DNA of 64,000 nucleotides. Origin: Rhizorhapis sp036570425 (lineage in GTDB: Bacteria > Pseudomonadota > Alphaproteobacteria > Sphingomonadales > Sphingomonadaceae). The DNA lies in the NCBI GenBank assembly GCA_036570425.1, contig DATCYF010000003.1, positions 62,001 to 126,000 of the forward strand, written 5' to 3'. Numbering within the stretch: position 1 is the stretch's first letter; the number at the start of each line of letters is the position of its first letter. The position numbers and the translations under genes are program-made. Positions 1-9,150 of the stretch are shown here, in pieces. The notes beneath the pieces are model-generated. The model saw only the letters and a program-made list of their open reading frames with translations, was not told the origin of the DNA and ran no database searches.

Positions 1-43
1 AATGCAAACGCGTTGTGGCCTCTCAGGCCGTAGCGTAGCCGGT

Positions 44-982
44 TCAACTCTCCCTCTGGGTCCGCCGGTTCAGGAAGGCCTCGACCTTCTCCATCGCCTC
101 GGGAGAGCGAGCCGTATCGAAGAAATAGCGACTCTCTATCAAAAGCGCGGGATCCATCGGCACCTTTGAGCCTTCATAGAGGGCTTTGAGCATATTGTCG
201 GTCGATGATTGTTGAGGTGCAGCGCGAACCGCCTCGACAAAGGCGTCTGCTCCGAAGGTGGGATATCCTGCGGCGCCACGGGGCTCGCCTCCCGGAACCT
301 TGAAGCCTTCTCTATCCCAAGGCGCAACAGCGGTTCCGCGATCCAGTATCCATCGCCGGGCCGTGTCGATGAGCAATTCATGGGGCACGACTGCATGCAC
401 GATGCCGCCCGCCAATGCTTCGGCGGGAGAAATGACCTTTCCGTCCAGTAGGTAGGGCATGGCCGCATTCACACCGATCAGCCGCGACAGACGCTGCGTG
501 CCGCCTGCACCGGGCATAAGGCCGATACTCGCCTCAGGCAGCGCCAGGCGTAGCTTGGGATCATCGACGGCCACTCTGAAATGGCACCCCAGCGCCAATT
601 CCAGGCCTCCGCCGAGCGCCAGCCCTGCAATGACCGCTGCGACGGGCTTGCCGCAGGTCTCAATCGCCCGGATGCGCTGACTGAACCCACCGGCGTCCAG
701 AGCGCCTGCGCGCTTTTCCTCCTCGGTCTCGGCGGCGCGCCACCGGGCCATGTCTGCCGGCATTTCGGTCAGGTCCGCGCCCGCACAAAAACCGCTCTCC
801 TTTCCTGATTGCAACACCATGGCACGAATGGAATCATCAGATTTAATGGCGGCAACCAGCACGTCGAGATCTCTCTGCACCGACGCGCTGATGGCGTTCA
901 TCGACCGGCCGGGGACGTCGAAAGTCACCAGCGCGATACCGTCAGCGTCGATTTCTATCGTGAAGTTTTCCATGTTACTCAT
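44..982 (-). CDS. Enoyl-CoA hydratase/isomerase (crotonase) family protein
   Basis: A 312-aa crotonase-fold protein, expected to hydrate or isomerise an enoyl-CoA in a beta-oxidation-like pathway in the cytoplasm. The oxyanion-hole segments are visible: SGKESGFCAGADLTE near residues 59-73 and GLALGGGLELALGCHFR near 118-134, with the PEASIGLMPGAGGTQ stretch after it. It resembles the N-terminal half of FadJ-type multifunctional proteins but stands alone. It lies 40 bp downstream of an SDR dehydrogenase on the same strand, so the pair could do successive hydration and oxidation steps. ATG at 982 is taken; an in-frame ATG at 973 is an alternative. Substrate is not deducible. Confidence 0.9.
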   Translation of the reverse strand: MSNMENFTIEIDADGIALVTFDVPGRSMNAISASVQRDLDVLVAAIKSDDSIRAMVLQSGKESGFCAGADLTEMPADMARWRAAETEEEKRAGALDAGGFSQRIRAIETCGKPVAAVIAGLALGGGLELALGCHFRVAVDDPKLRLALPEASIGLMPGAGGTQRLSRLIGVNAAMPYLLDGKVISPAEALAGGIVHAVVPHELLIDTARRWILDRGTAVAPWDREGFKVPGGEPRGAAGYPTFGADAFVEAVRAAPQQSSTDNMLKALYEGSKVPMDPALLIESRYFFDTARSPEAMEKVEAFLNRRTQRES

Positions 983-1022
983 TTTCCCGGGGACAGCGGC
1001 AATGACCTGAACACCCTGTCCG

Positions 1023-1805
1023 TCAGCGCGGCGGCAGGCGGACGGCGCCGTCCAACCGGACCGACTCTCCGTTCATGTATGCGTTTTCCATCATGTGCAG
1101 CGCCAAATCCGCATATTCCCTCGGGTCACCAAGCCGCTGAGGGAACGGCACGGATGCGCCCAATGCCACCTGCACATTTTCCGGCAGCGATTTCATCATC
1201 GGCGTTCCGAACAATCCTGGCAGGATAGTGTTGACCCTTATGCCGGAACCCATCAGGTCGCGAGCGATGGGAAGGGTCATGCCCACCACACCGGCTTTCG
1301 ACGCGGCATATGCCGCCTGGCCGATCTGCCCATCCTGGGCCGCGATGCTGGCGGTGCAGACAATGACCCCGCGTTCGCCACTATCCATCGGCTCCAGATC
1401 CAGCATACCCTTCGCCGAGGTTGCAACACAGCGGAATGTACCGATCAGGTTAATCTGTACTGCTCGTTCGAAATCGACCATGGGAAAGCTCTTCGGGGTT
1501 CCCGTCTGCTTGTCACGCCACGCGGTCTTTATGCCGTTGGCAATACCGGCACAGTTGACCAGGATACGCTCCTGCCCATGTGCGGCCCGCGCTTTTTCAA
1601 ACGCCGCGGCGACCTGTTCGTCTGACCGAATGTCGACAGGGCAGAAGACACCGCTCAGCTCCGCCGCCAGTGCCTCGCCCCGTTCCGCATTCATATCGAA
1701 GATCGCAACCTCGACGCCTACGGACGCCAGCTTCCGGCTGGTTGCCTCACCCAATCCCGATGCGCCGCCCGTCACTACAGCGGCGATACCCGATCCCAAT
1801 TTCAT
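1023..1805 (-). CDS. SDR-family dehydrogenase, 3-hydroxyacyl-CoA dehydrogenase type II-like
   Basis: A 260-aa classical short-chain dehydrogenase. It has the TGGASGLG cofactor motif near residue 12, NCAG near 85 and the YAASK catalytic pair near 166-170. The insertion after NCAG (residues about 88-105) and the overall pattern resemble the HSD17B10/3-hydroxyacyl-CoA dehydrogenase type II group, which oxidises 3-hydroxyacyl-CoAs or hydroxysteroids with NAD+. A strong AGGAGGG ribosome site precedes the ATG at 1805. It sits between a TonB receptor and a crotonase on one strand, which fits a catabolic operon. The substrate is inferred only by family. Confidence 0.9.
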   Translation of the reverse strand: MKLGSGIAAVVTGGASGLGEATSRKLASVGVEVAIFDMNAERGEALAAELSGVFCPVDIRSDEQVAAAFEKARAAHGQERILVNCAGIANGIKTAWRDKQTGTPKSFPMVDFERAVQINLIGTFRCVATSAKGMLDLEPMDSGERGVIVCTASIAAQDGQIGQAAYAASKAGVVGMTLPIARDLMGSGIRVNTILPGLFGTPMMKSLPENVQVALGASVPFPQRLGDPREYADLALHMMENAYMNGESVRLDGAVRLPPR

Positions 1806-1973
1806 GCAAGCCCTCCTGCCGGACGGGATGCTCCCGCCTCAGTCTTTGCCGATGGCCCATCCCGGCAAGGGTCGCCACGGCGGCGGGTGCCAGCAGAAGA
1901 CTATTCGGGACAAAAACTCCGGCCGCCAGCACCCCAAATCGTCCATCGGCACAGGCTCCCCGCGAATCAAGCC

Positions 1974-4343
1974 CTAGCGAAAATTCATCTTGAATGTGAC
2001 GCCATAGGTCGCCGGTCTCGCGGCATAGCGCACAATAACATCCTGGGTGACGAACTGGTTGGTCCAGTAATATTCGTTGAATACGTTCCGGCCCCACACC
2101 GATACACTCCAGCGCTCATCCAGCGCCTTGATGCCCGCGCGCAGATCGACGGTCTTGAATGATCCAATCACGGAGGAACTGGCGACGCCCAGTGTCGAAT
2201 TGGTCTTGCTGTTGTACAGCATATTGGCCCCGACAAATGCACCCAGACTGTCGTTCAGGTCCCATTCGTAGCTCGCATCCGCGACGATGTGCCATTTCGG
2301 GGAGAACGGCAGACTGGAACCGCTATAATCGGCGAGCACTCTTTCATTGTTGATGCCGACAAATCGCAGAACCTTGGAATCCACATAGGTGACAGCGCCC
2401 CGCAGGGTGAGGCCGCTCACCGGGCGTCCGATCACTTCTATCTCCGCGCCATTAATCCGCGCCTTGGGAATGTTTACCAGTTGCTCGAGTTGGTTGAAGA
2501 TTGGATCAACGATCAACCCACGCACCTGCTTGTCGTAGTAGATATAATGGAACGCCGCGGCATTGAGTTGAAGCGCCCGGTCCAGAGCCGATATCTTCGT
2601 ACCGATCTCATAGGCCATCACTGATTCCTGGCTGACCGGCGCAAATTGCGCAGTAGTCGATGCAGGAACCGTCGGGAAGCTGCCTGACTTGTACCCGCGC
2701 GATGCAAGTGCATAGATCAGCACGTCGCGATTGGGCTTGTAGTTCACGCCCAATCGCCAGGAGAAATTGTCTTCCTTCAACGTGTCTTCGAACGGCGTGC
2801 GAATCAATTCGAACGTTGTCTTGTTCATGTTGAGACAGGTTTCCGGTCCAGCTGGTGCACCCGGCGTGCCCGACAGAACGTCGGACAGAACCGAAAATGT
2901 CGTCTGCATCCCGATGTCGCCACGCATGCAGGAACTGAAATCGTTCCTGCTCTTGGTATAGCGCGCGCCACCCAGCACGGTCAGCGTGTCGCTGATCGCG
3001 AATTCCGCATTTCCGAACACAGCCCAATCTTCGATATCCTGCGTGATTGTGGTGGTGGATGCCGCGATCCAGGGCCCACCGGTCAAAATTGCGGTATTGG
3101 TCGAATCCCCCGTCAGGATATCATTGGCGCTGCGGACCTTGTTCCTGGCATAATTGCCGCCCAGCAACCAGTTAAAGGGGCCCATATCTCCGGACAACCG
3201 CAGTTCCTGATTGAAGCTCTTCACTCGGCCATCGGCATTGACCCCTGCGCCCTTCAACGGCGTACCGTCGCGATCAACGCTGTAATTTTCGTTATAGCGA
3301 GATAGGGCCGTAATCGACGTTAGCACAATGTCATCGGTCAGTTCATAATCGCCGCGCATGGAAAGCTGATAGAATCCATCGTCCCGTGTCAAATCGCGAT
3401 CCGGGTCCCAATCCGCCGACCGCGCATTTTGTGGCGCGGGGGTCAAGCCACGGAAAACTGCAATGCGACGCAGTGTCTCCGCGGGATCAAAGAGGCCGCC
3501 GGCCGCAACTGCCGCTTCGTCATATTGCAGGAACAGCCCCTGCAACTGACCCGCCTGCGTATCCGATTTGTCGCGCCAGCCATTGGCGGAAAACAACAGG
3601 GTCAGCCGATCGGTCGGCTCCCATTCCACCTGCAGGCGGCCGCGAAGCGTATCCTGCCGCCCCAGTTCCGCGTCGCGTGTGTAATTCTTCTGCCATGGTC
3701 CCGAAATAGTCGCACTGCCCGCCAGGCGAACCGCGATCGTGTCACTGACTGGCCCGCTAATGTAGGCCTCGCCATCAAATGTATCGAAACGGCCGTAGGA
3801 CGCACTAAAGCCCGCCTCTAGTTCTCGCGTTGGCTTGGCAGCAATATAGTTGATCGCCCCTCCAGTGGAATTCTGGCCAAATAGAATACCCTGGGGGCCT
3901 TTCAGTACTTCCACACGCTCGAGGTCGAGCGATGCGCCCTGCGTGAACGCACTGAATGCAAGCGGCACCTGATCTACATAGACGCTTACCGCTGGACTGG
4001 CGCCCAGGGTGTAATCATTGAAGCCAACGCCGCGCAGAGTGTAGAGCGGCGTACCGTCCTGACTTTTGGTAAAGGTGAAACCCGGAGTGATCTTCGCCAG
4101 ATCGCCTGTATCGCGCACGCCAGACGCAGCAAGCTGCTCGCCTGATGCTGCCGTAATAGACAGGCCCACGTCGTTAACCGACTGCGCCCGCTTCTGCGCA
4201 GTCACGATGATATCGCCAATGCCCTGATTGGCGGCTTGGGGAGCGACAGGCTCGGCCTCCTGGGCGAATGCAGGCAATGCCATCCAGGCCGACGCGAATA
4301 TCGACACGGTAGACGCGGCAAAGCGGGACGAAAACTTCGTCAT
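1974..4343 (-). CDS. TonB-dependent outer-membrane receptor
   Basis: A 789-aa TonB-dependent receptor that would import a ligand across the outer membrane using TonB-ExbBD energy. A signal peptide (MTKFSSRF... ending PAFAQ) is followed by a TonB-box-like DIIVTAQKR segment, a plug with GPQGILFGQNSTGGAINY, and a beta-barrel ending in VTFKMNFR with a terminal aromatic-x-Arg. The start was set at 4343, not the longer in-frame codon at 4364, because GGAGGGG lies 7 bp upstream of it. It is divergent from an AraC regulator and upstream of SDR and crotonase genes, so the ligand is probably the substrate of that pathway rather than a siderophore. Confidence 0.93.
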   Translation of the reverse strand: MTKFSSRFAASTVSIFASAWMALPAFAQEAEPVAPQAANQGIGDIIVTAQKRAQSVNDVGLSITAASGEQLAASGVRDTGDLAKITPGFTFTKSQDGTPLYTLRGVGFNDYTLGASPAVSVYVDQVPLAFSAFTQGASLDLERVEVLKGPQGILFGQNSTGGAINYIAAKPTRELEAGFSASYGRFDTFDGEAYISGPVSDTIAVRLAGSATISGPWQKNYTRDAELGRQDTLRGRLQVEWEPTDRLTLLFSANGWRDKSDTQAGQLQGLFLQYDEAAVAAGGLFDPAETLRRIAVFRGLTPAPQNARSADWDPDRDLTRDDGFYQLSMRGDYELTDDIVLTSITALSRYNENYSVDRDGTPLKGAGVNADGRVKSFNQELRLSGDMGPFNWLLGGNYARNKVRSANDILTGDSTNTAILTGGPWIAASTTTITQDIEDWAVFGNAEFAISDTLTVLGGARYTKSRNDFSSCMRGDIGMQTTFSVLSDVLSGTPGAPAGPETCLNMNKTTFELIRTPFEDTLKEDNFSWRLGVNYKPNRDVLIYALASRGYKSGSFPTVPASTTAQFAPVSQESVMAYEIGTKISALDRALQLNAAAFHYIYYDKQVRGLIVDPIFNQLEQLVNIPKARINGAEIEVIGRPVSGLTLRGAVTYVDSKVLRFVGINNERVLADYSGSSLPFSPKWHIVADASYEWDLNDSLGAFVGANMLYNSKTNSTLGVASSSVIGSFKTVDLRAGIKALDERWSVSVWGRNVFNEYYWTNQFVTQDVIVRYAARPATYGVTFKMNFR

Positions 4344-4617
4344 GATTATCCCCTCCAATATCAAAGCAGCTTCGATGCGGCTTCTTCTCGACTATGGTGA
4401 GAATGATAATGCGCCCGACGATCCATTACATGGCTGGCTGTGCCAGCTTGTGGCGAAACGCGCCATCACAGCAATTTGTGCAAGGCGCGACAGACTGATG
4501 CAAAAAATGCCAATCAGTCCTCTATTGCCCGGTGGCCGATTGACTATGGCGCTTTTCAGGCACACGATATCCCCGCGTACGGAGACAGATCCGGCGCATA
4601 GCTTAGGAGAGCTGACG
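4344..4617. promoter_or_regulatory. Divergent promoter region between TonB receptor and AraC regulator
   Basis: A 274-bp divergent gap. It carries the receptor ribosome site (GGAGGGG, minus strand) at one end and AGGAGA at 4605-4610, 7 bp before the AraC start, at the other. A TGGCG/CGCCA inverted element occurs near 4451-4466. No sigma-70 consensus is confidently visible. The arrangement suggests the AraC protein controls the receptor operon, which is inference. Confidence 0.45.
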
Positions 4618-5646
4618 ATGACCGGACCGCGCGAACCGCGATCCACTCTGACCGGATGGGTTTTGGCGATTATACGGGCGATGCGCACGCAAGGCGTGGA
4701 CGCCGACGCGGTCCTGACGGAGATCGGTCTGGACCAGGCGCTGCTGGAGGGCGGGTACAGCCGCTATTCGCAGGCACAGGTGAGCCAGCTATGGAAACGC
4801 GCCATCGAACTGACCGGCGATCCTAATTTCGGCTTCAAGGTCGCCGCTGAAGTGCGCCCGGCCACCTTTCACGTTCTTGGTTATTCGATGAGTTGCAGCG
4901 CGACCTTGTGCCGCGCGCTCGAACGCTTTGCCTTCTATTGCAGGCTGATATCGGATTCGACGACGGCGACACTGACGGAGGCGAATAATCAGGTTATCCT
5001 GCAATTTCACTTTGATACGGGCGGTACACCGCCAATCTATCAAACTGTCGATACTGTCGTGGCGAGCATCTTGTCCTACATGCGCTGGATTGCGAACGAG
5101 CACGTCGTGCCGATCGCTGTTCACCTGCCACACCACCTGATAACGGGCCGCGCGGCGCATCGCGATTTCTATGGCTGTCCCGTCAACTTCGGCGAGGCGC
5201 GAACCTGCATTATCTTCGACAAGGCCGATCTGGAGCGTCGTATATTGTCATCCGATGAAGAATTGGCATCTCTGCTGGATGGCACCGCCAATCGTTATCT
5301 GGAACAGCGAATGGCCGGGCGCTTTGCGGTACGGGTTCGCGACCTCATGATGGCGCAATTGCCACATGATGTACCCTCGAAGAAGCGCACCGCTCATATG
5401 CTGGGCATGACGGAACGTACGCTGCTGCGCAGGCTAAAGGAAGAAGGGACGACCTTCGCCGATGTCCTGCGTCAGTTGCGGGAAGAACTGGCTTTTCAAT
5501 ATCTCCAGCGCGGCATGTGTCTTAGTGAAATCGCTTATCTTCTGGGTTTTTCCGACAACGGCACCTTCTCTCGCGCGTTCAAGCAATGGACCGGGCGGCG
5601 GCCAAGCACTGTGATTTGCAGCGAAGGCTTTGCTCAAGCGGCTTGA
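4618..5646 (+). CDS. AraC-family transcriptional regulator
   Basis: A 342-aa regulator. The N-terminal two thirds (about residues 20-210) match the arabinose-binding/OruR-type sensor domain of the AraC group that recognises small organic ligands. The C-terminal 90 residues hold two helix-turn-helix units (AHMLGMTERTLLRRLKEEG and EIAYLLGFSDNGTFSRAFKQW). The reading frame is open upstream to 4228, but the start at 4618 has an AGGAGA ribosome site and gives a normal family length. It is divergent from the TonB receptor and ends 14 bp from the convergent oxidase gene, so it is the likely local activator. Confidence 0.9.
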   Translation: MTGPREPRSTLTGWVLAIIRAMRTQGVDADAVLTEIGLDQALLEGGYSRYSQAQVSQLWKRAIELTGDPNFGFKVAAEVRPATFHVLGYSMSCSATLCRALERFAFYCRLISDSTTATLTEANNQVILQFHFDTGGTPPIYQTVDTVVASILSYMRWIANEHVVPIAVHLPHHLITGRAAHRDFYGCPVNFGEARTCIIFDKADLERRILSSDEELASLLDGTANRYLEQRMAGRFAVRVRDLMMAQLPHDVPSKKRTAHMLGMTERTLLRRLKEEGTTFADVLRQLREELAFQYLQRGMCLSEIAYLLGFSDNGTFSRAFKQWTGRRPSTVICSEGFAQAA

Positions 5647-5660
5647 ACAGCTTCATATAT

Positions 5661-6872
5661 TCAACGAACATTCCGCAGCAGAGCTCGCGCGCTCGGCGAC
5701 TGCACGCCTTGCAGGAAATCGGGAACTTCTCCCGCCAGTCGGATGTGATCACGCGTCAGTTCATCGACATTGGCGCATCCTAATAACGCCAGCGTCCGCT
5801 CTAGTTCCATCCGCAATAATTCCAAAACACGTGCCACACCCGGCGCGCCATGCGCCGCCAGCCCATAAAGATATGGCCGTCCGGTCATGCACGCCCGCGC
5901 GCCCATGGCCAGCGCCTTTGCGATGTGCGCGCCGCGTCGGATCCCGCCGTCGAGGATCACCTCCATCCGATCTCCAACCGCATCGACCATGTTGGCCACC
6001 AAATCGATGGTCGGTGGAACGCCATCGAGTTGCCGCCCCCCATGGTTGGACAGGACCACCGCACTTGCGCCTGCCGCTGCGGCCAATCGCGCATCATTGA
6101 CGGACTGAAGTCCTTTGATCGCGAACGGCCGACCCCAATGAGCGACGATCCGTTCAATCGAGGCCCAACTGATATTACGCTCCATCCGCTCTGCAAAATA
6201 CGTAGCCAATGTCGATAGGTCCCCGCCCCCGCCTCTCCCGACATTGGGCAGGCTGAACTTTTCGCCCAGCAGATAGTCGACGCACCAGCGCGGCCGCATC
6301 GCAAATTTGGCGAGTCCGGCAAGACTGATCTTTGGCGGAATGGTCAGTCCGGTCCGCAGGTCGCGCTCCCGATTACCCGCGACGACCGTATCGACGGTCA
6401 GGCAGATCGCGTCGAATCCAGCCGCCTTGCATCTATCTATCGTTTCAAAATTCAACGCATCGTCGTTCAACAGGTAAAGCTGGAATATCTTTGGCCCGCT
6501 GCAATGCGCGGCGATGTCCTCGATACTGGCGGTAGCCATGGTGGACAAGGTATAACCCACGCCTGATCGGGCGGCCTCCACTGCCACTCCGCGCTCGCCA
6601 TCTTTATGGAAAAGCCGCGTCATACCGGTGGGCGCCAGCATCAATGGCCAGGCCAATTCCCTTCCCAGCACTGTCCGACGCATGTCTATCGAACGAATGT
6701 CATGCAGATAATCGGGGACCAGCGCATAACGATCGAATGCAGCGGTGTTGGCGGCCCGGGTCAATTCATCGTCGGCTCCACCTTCGATATAATGGTAGAG
6801 CGGAGTCGGGAGCCGCTTTCGCGCCTGCCATTGAAAATCCGCAATATTATAGCAGCCGCCGATGCGAGCCAT
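5661..6872 (-). CDS. FMN-dependent alpha-hydroxy-acid oxidase/dehydrogenase
   Basis: A 403-aa protein of the lactate/mandelate/glycolate oxidase family, which oxidises 2-hydroxyacids to 2-oxoacids with FMN. The flavin pocket and catalytic His-Arg motif SNHGGRQLDG lies near residue 275, followed by LDGGIRRG and the GARACMTGRPYLYG phosphate-binding end. The start at 6872 (MARIGGCYNIADF) has an AAGGGAG site and removes an Arg-rich run-in. It is 50 bp downstream of the P450 on the same strand, consistent with one transcription unit. Whether the electron acceptor is oxygen or a membrane quinone is unknown. No membrane anchor is seen. Confidence 0.9.
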   Translation of the reverse strand: MARIGGCYNIADFQWQARKRLPTPLYHYIEGGADDELTRAANTAAFDRYALVPDYLHDIRSIDMRRTVLGRELAWPLMLAPTGMTRLFHKDGERGVAVEAARSGVGYTLSTMATASIEDIAAHCSGPKIFQLYLLNDDALNFETIDRCKAAGFDAICLTVDTVVAGNRERDLRTGLTIPPKISLAGLAKFAMRPRWCVDYLLGEKFSLPNVGRGGGGDLSTLATYFAERMERNISWASIERIVAHWGRPFAIKGLQSVNDARLAAAAGASAVVLSNHGGRQLDGVPPTIDLVANMVDAVGDRMEVILDGGIRRGAHIAKALAMGARACMTGRPYLYGLAAHGAPGVARVLELLRMELERTLALLGCANVDELTRDHIRLAGEVPDFLQGVQSPSARALLRNVR

Positions 6873-6922
6873 GCTCGTCGGTCTCCCTTGAATAGCGGGC
6901 GCGATGCGCCTGTTGTTTCGAT

Positions 6923-8167
6923 TTACACTCGGGCCCTGAACCGCACGGGCAGGCTGTGCGGCCCGCGCGCGAAGTAGGAATCGAGCCAATCCACTTTATC
7001 CGAAACCGGCTCCAACACATCAAAGCGTGAAAAGGCGACCTCCAGTGCAGCACGCGCTTCCATGCGGCTCAGATAATTGCCCAGGCAGAAATGCGGCCCC
7101 TGTCCAAATGACATCAGCGGGAATTCGATCTTGCGATCGATATCGAACGTCTCCGGGTCCTCGAACTTGCTTTCATCGCGGTTGGCAGACGCCAGTATCG
7201 GCATGACGGCAGACCCTGCGGGGATCTTCACGCCAGCAATCTCCGTATCCACAGTGGTATGGCGGAAAATGATCTGCACGGGCGGATTGTAACGCAACAC
7301 TTCCTCGAGCAGCGGCACGATCAGACTGTGATCGGCACGCACGCGGGCATCGGTTTCGGGGTGGCGCTTCAACTCCACCAATGTGGTGCCGATCAGATTA
7401 GTGGTCGTCTCGACGCCGCCGATCAGCAACAGGATAGCCATCGACAACACCTGGTTTCGGCTCAGCTTCTGTCCATCCACCTCCGCCTGGATCAGCGTGG
7501 AGATCATATCCTGGCCCAGATTGGCGGCCCGCTCATCATACAGCGCCTCAAAGAATTCGCGCGTCTTCCGTGAACTCTCCCCGATTTTTGCGAGCTTGTC
7601 AGGGCCATAAGCGTTTCGGTTCGCTGCCGAGAGAATATCATCGACCCAATATTTGAATTCGCCGCGCCTCTGGGTGGGTACGCCCAGCACCTCTGCAATC
7701 ACCGTCACCGGATAGAGAGCGGTGAACTCATGCGCCCAGTCAAATTCACCTTGGGGTCCATGCTTGGCAATGATGTCATCGATCAGCTCGTGCGCGATCT
7801 TGTAAGCGCGGTCCTTTAACTCATTGACCTTGGACGGTACGAACGCCTTGTTGGCCAGCTTGCGCAATTGCATATGCCTTGGCGGGTCCATGGAGATCAT
7901 CGGCGGTTCTTCGGGCAGCGGGTCATATTCGCCCAGCAGCGCAGGCCAGAACTGGGCGGAACTGAACGTGCGTCCGTCCTTCAGCAGCGCATCGATATCG
8001 TCGTAACGCGCTACTCCGAACGCGCCCAACGTAGGTAGCCACTTCACCGGCTCGTCTCGGCGCAATGCAACGTAATAGGGATAAGGCTCGTGCTTCACCA
8101 CCGGATCGAGCGGATCATAGGCCAAGGGGCCATGGGCGTCCGGAGCGCGATTTTGCATTGCCGTCAT
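6923..8167 (-). CDS. Cytochrome P450 monooxygenase
   Basis: A 414-aa soluble bacterial P450. Visible marks are the I-helix oxygen-activation motif GGVETTTN (Glu in place of the commoner Asp), the K-helix EEVLR, and the heme loop FGQGPHFCLG with the axial Cys at about residue 361. It should hydroxylate a hydrophobic substrate with ferredoxin-supplied electrons. No ferredoxin or ferredoxin reductase gene lies in the window. The start at 8167 is chosen because the longer frame (to 8422) begins with non-conserved Arg-rich sequence; an ATG at 8158 is an alternative. It is divergent from a SnoaL-like gene across a region with a strong inverted repeat. Confidence 0.92.
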   Translation of the reverse strand: MTAMQNRAPDAHGPLAYDPLDPVVKHEPYPYYVALRRDEPVKWLPTLGAFGVARYDDIDALLKDGRTFSSAQFWPALLGEYDPLPEEPPMISMDPPRHMQLRKLANKAFVPSKVNELKDRAYKIAHELIDDIIAKHGPQGEFDWAHEFTALYPVTVIAEVLGVPTQRRGEFKYWVDDILSAANRNAYGPDKLAKIGESSRKTREFFEALYDERAANLGQDMISTLIQAEVDGQKLSRNQVLSMAILLLIGGVETTTNLIGTTLVELKRHPETDARVRADHSLIVPLLEEVLRYNPPVQIIFRHTTVDTEIAGVKIPAGSAVMPILASANRDESKFEDPETFDIDRKIEFPLMSFGQGPHFCLGNYLSRMEARAALEVAFSRFDVLEPVSDKVDWLDSYFARGPHSLPVRFRARV

Positions 8168-8260
8168 GATCCGAATCCATCTCCACAGAATATTGCGCCG
8201 TCGATCATACCATACGTCTTTGATGACATCGGTGTGCGCCTTTCCCGCACTCTTCCCAAT

Positions 8261-8320
8261 GGCCGTTCGTGCCAGTCGCAAGCGAAGAGTGCCACGAATG
8301 GCGCAATGGCACGAACCGCC
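8261..8320. promoter_or_regulatory. Inverted-repeat operator candidate between P450 and SnoaL-like genes
   Basis: GTTCGTGCCA at 8265-8274 and TGGCACGAAC at 8307-8316 are perfect 10-bp complements 32 bp apart. Extending outward gives 13 of 14 paired positions (8261-8274 with 8307-8320). A third half-site GTGCCACGAA lies between them at 8289-8298. It sits in the 249-bp divergent gap 8168-8416, where a pathway regulator would be expected to bind. Confidence 0.5.
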
Positions 8321-8416
8321 ATCGGCTGACCCAATATGCCGTGGTATTCCCGGCGCTGCCGCTTCAGCATACACTAACATGCGCAGGATCGCGCCAGCGA
8401 CAGGAGAGACCCAGAA

Positions 8417-9139
8417 ATGCACATTCTTTATTCAGGCCTTGTCACCGACGATCACCTTTCGCCCGAACAGCAGGGCTTTATACGCGGCCTGCGCGGCCTC
8501 GCTCCCCTCTCGATCACCGCAGAAGCGCCCGTCGCCGGCGGCGGTACGCGCCAGCACAAAAGCTTTGAAACGGCACAGAACTGGGTCACCGCATTCTTCG
8601 ACAAGGGCGCAGAGGAAGTGCTCGGCTATTATGCCGACGATTTCGTCTGGGAAGACATTGAATTCATGCAGACGATCACGACCAAGGAGGAACTCTACAA
8701 GGCGTTCGTCGTGTTCAACAATAGCGGCCCCGAATCAGCTTTTGGCGTCCATAAGTTCGAGGTGCTGACCTACGACGGAGGACCCGCAGGTGCATCGCGC
8801 GGCGTGAAGCGGCAAGGGGGCGTTCCACCCGAGTGGAAGGGGGAACTGGAAGCCGATTACAACCGCTTCGCCAACAACATCTTTCTGGGCGCAGATTTCG
8901 ACTATGACGAATGGGGCTATATGCAATGGATATGGAAGGCCACGCATAATGCGGATTTCTTCGGCACCCCGGCCGCCGGAAAAACCACCGTCACGCGTGG
9001 CACGACAACCCAGATGTACAAGAATGGCAAGATTGTCCGTTGCCGTACTCACTGGAATTTCCGCGAGTTTGCAATGCAACTCGGTGTAATCCCGGCCCCG
9101 GATGAAGCATGGCGCAATAATCCGGGATTGAACCAGTAA
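8417..9139 (+). CDS. SnoaL-like/NTF2-fold (ester cyclase-type) protein
   Basis: A 240-aa protein with a SnoaL-like polyketide/ester-cyclase signature. NWVTAFFDKGAEEVLGYYADDFVWEDIEF opens the fold and GKIVRCRTHWNFREFAMQLG closes it. The family binds or isomerises cyclic substrates in a cone-shaped pocket. It is longer than the usual 130-150 aa, with about 45 extra N-terminal residues and an insertion near residues 120-160. It lies 11 bp before an aldo/keto reductase and is divergent from the P450. A catalytic role on a cyclic intermediate is inferred from family and context. Confidence 0.8.
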   Translation: MHILYSGLVTDDHLSPEQQGFIRGLRGLAPLSITAEAPVAGGGTRQHKSFETAQNWVTAFFDKGAEEVLGYYADDFVWEDIEFMQTITTKEELYKAFVVFNNSGPESAFGVHKFEVLTYDGGPAGASRGVKRQGGVPPEWKGELEADYNRFANNIFLGADFDYDEWGYMQWIWKATHNADFFGTPAAGKTTVTRGTTTQMYKNGKIVRCRTHWNFREFAMQLGVIPAPDEAWRNNPGLNQ

Positions 9140-9150
9140 CGGACGGGATC

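Noticed and set aside
17..29. GGCCT-CTC-AGGCC hairpin after the crotonase
   Set aside because: Only five base pairs, no T-run; not enough for a terminator.
4398..4412. TGAGAATGATAATGC resembling half of a Fur box
   Set aside because: Only the first half matches well; the second half has 4 of 7 positions. Too weak to call iron control.
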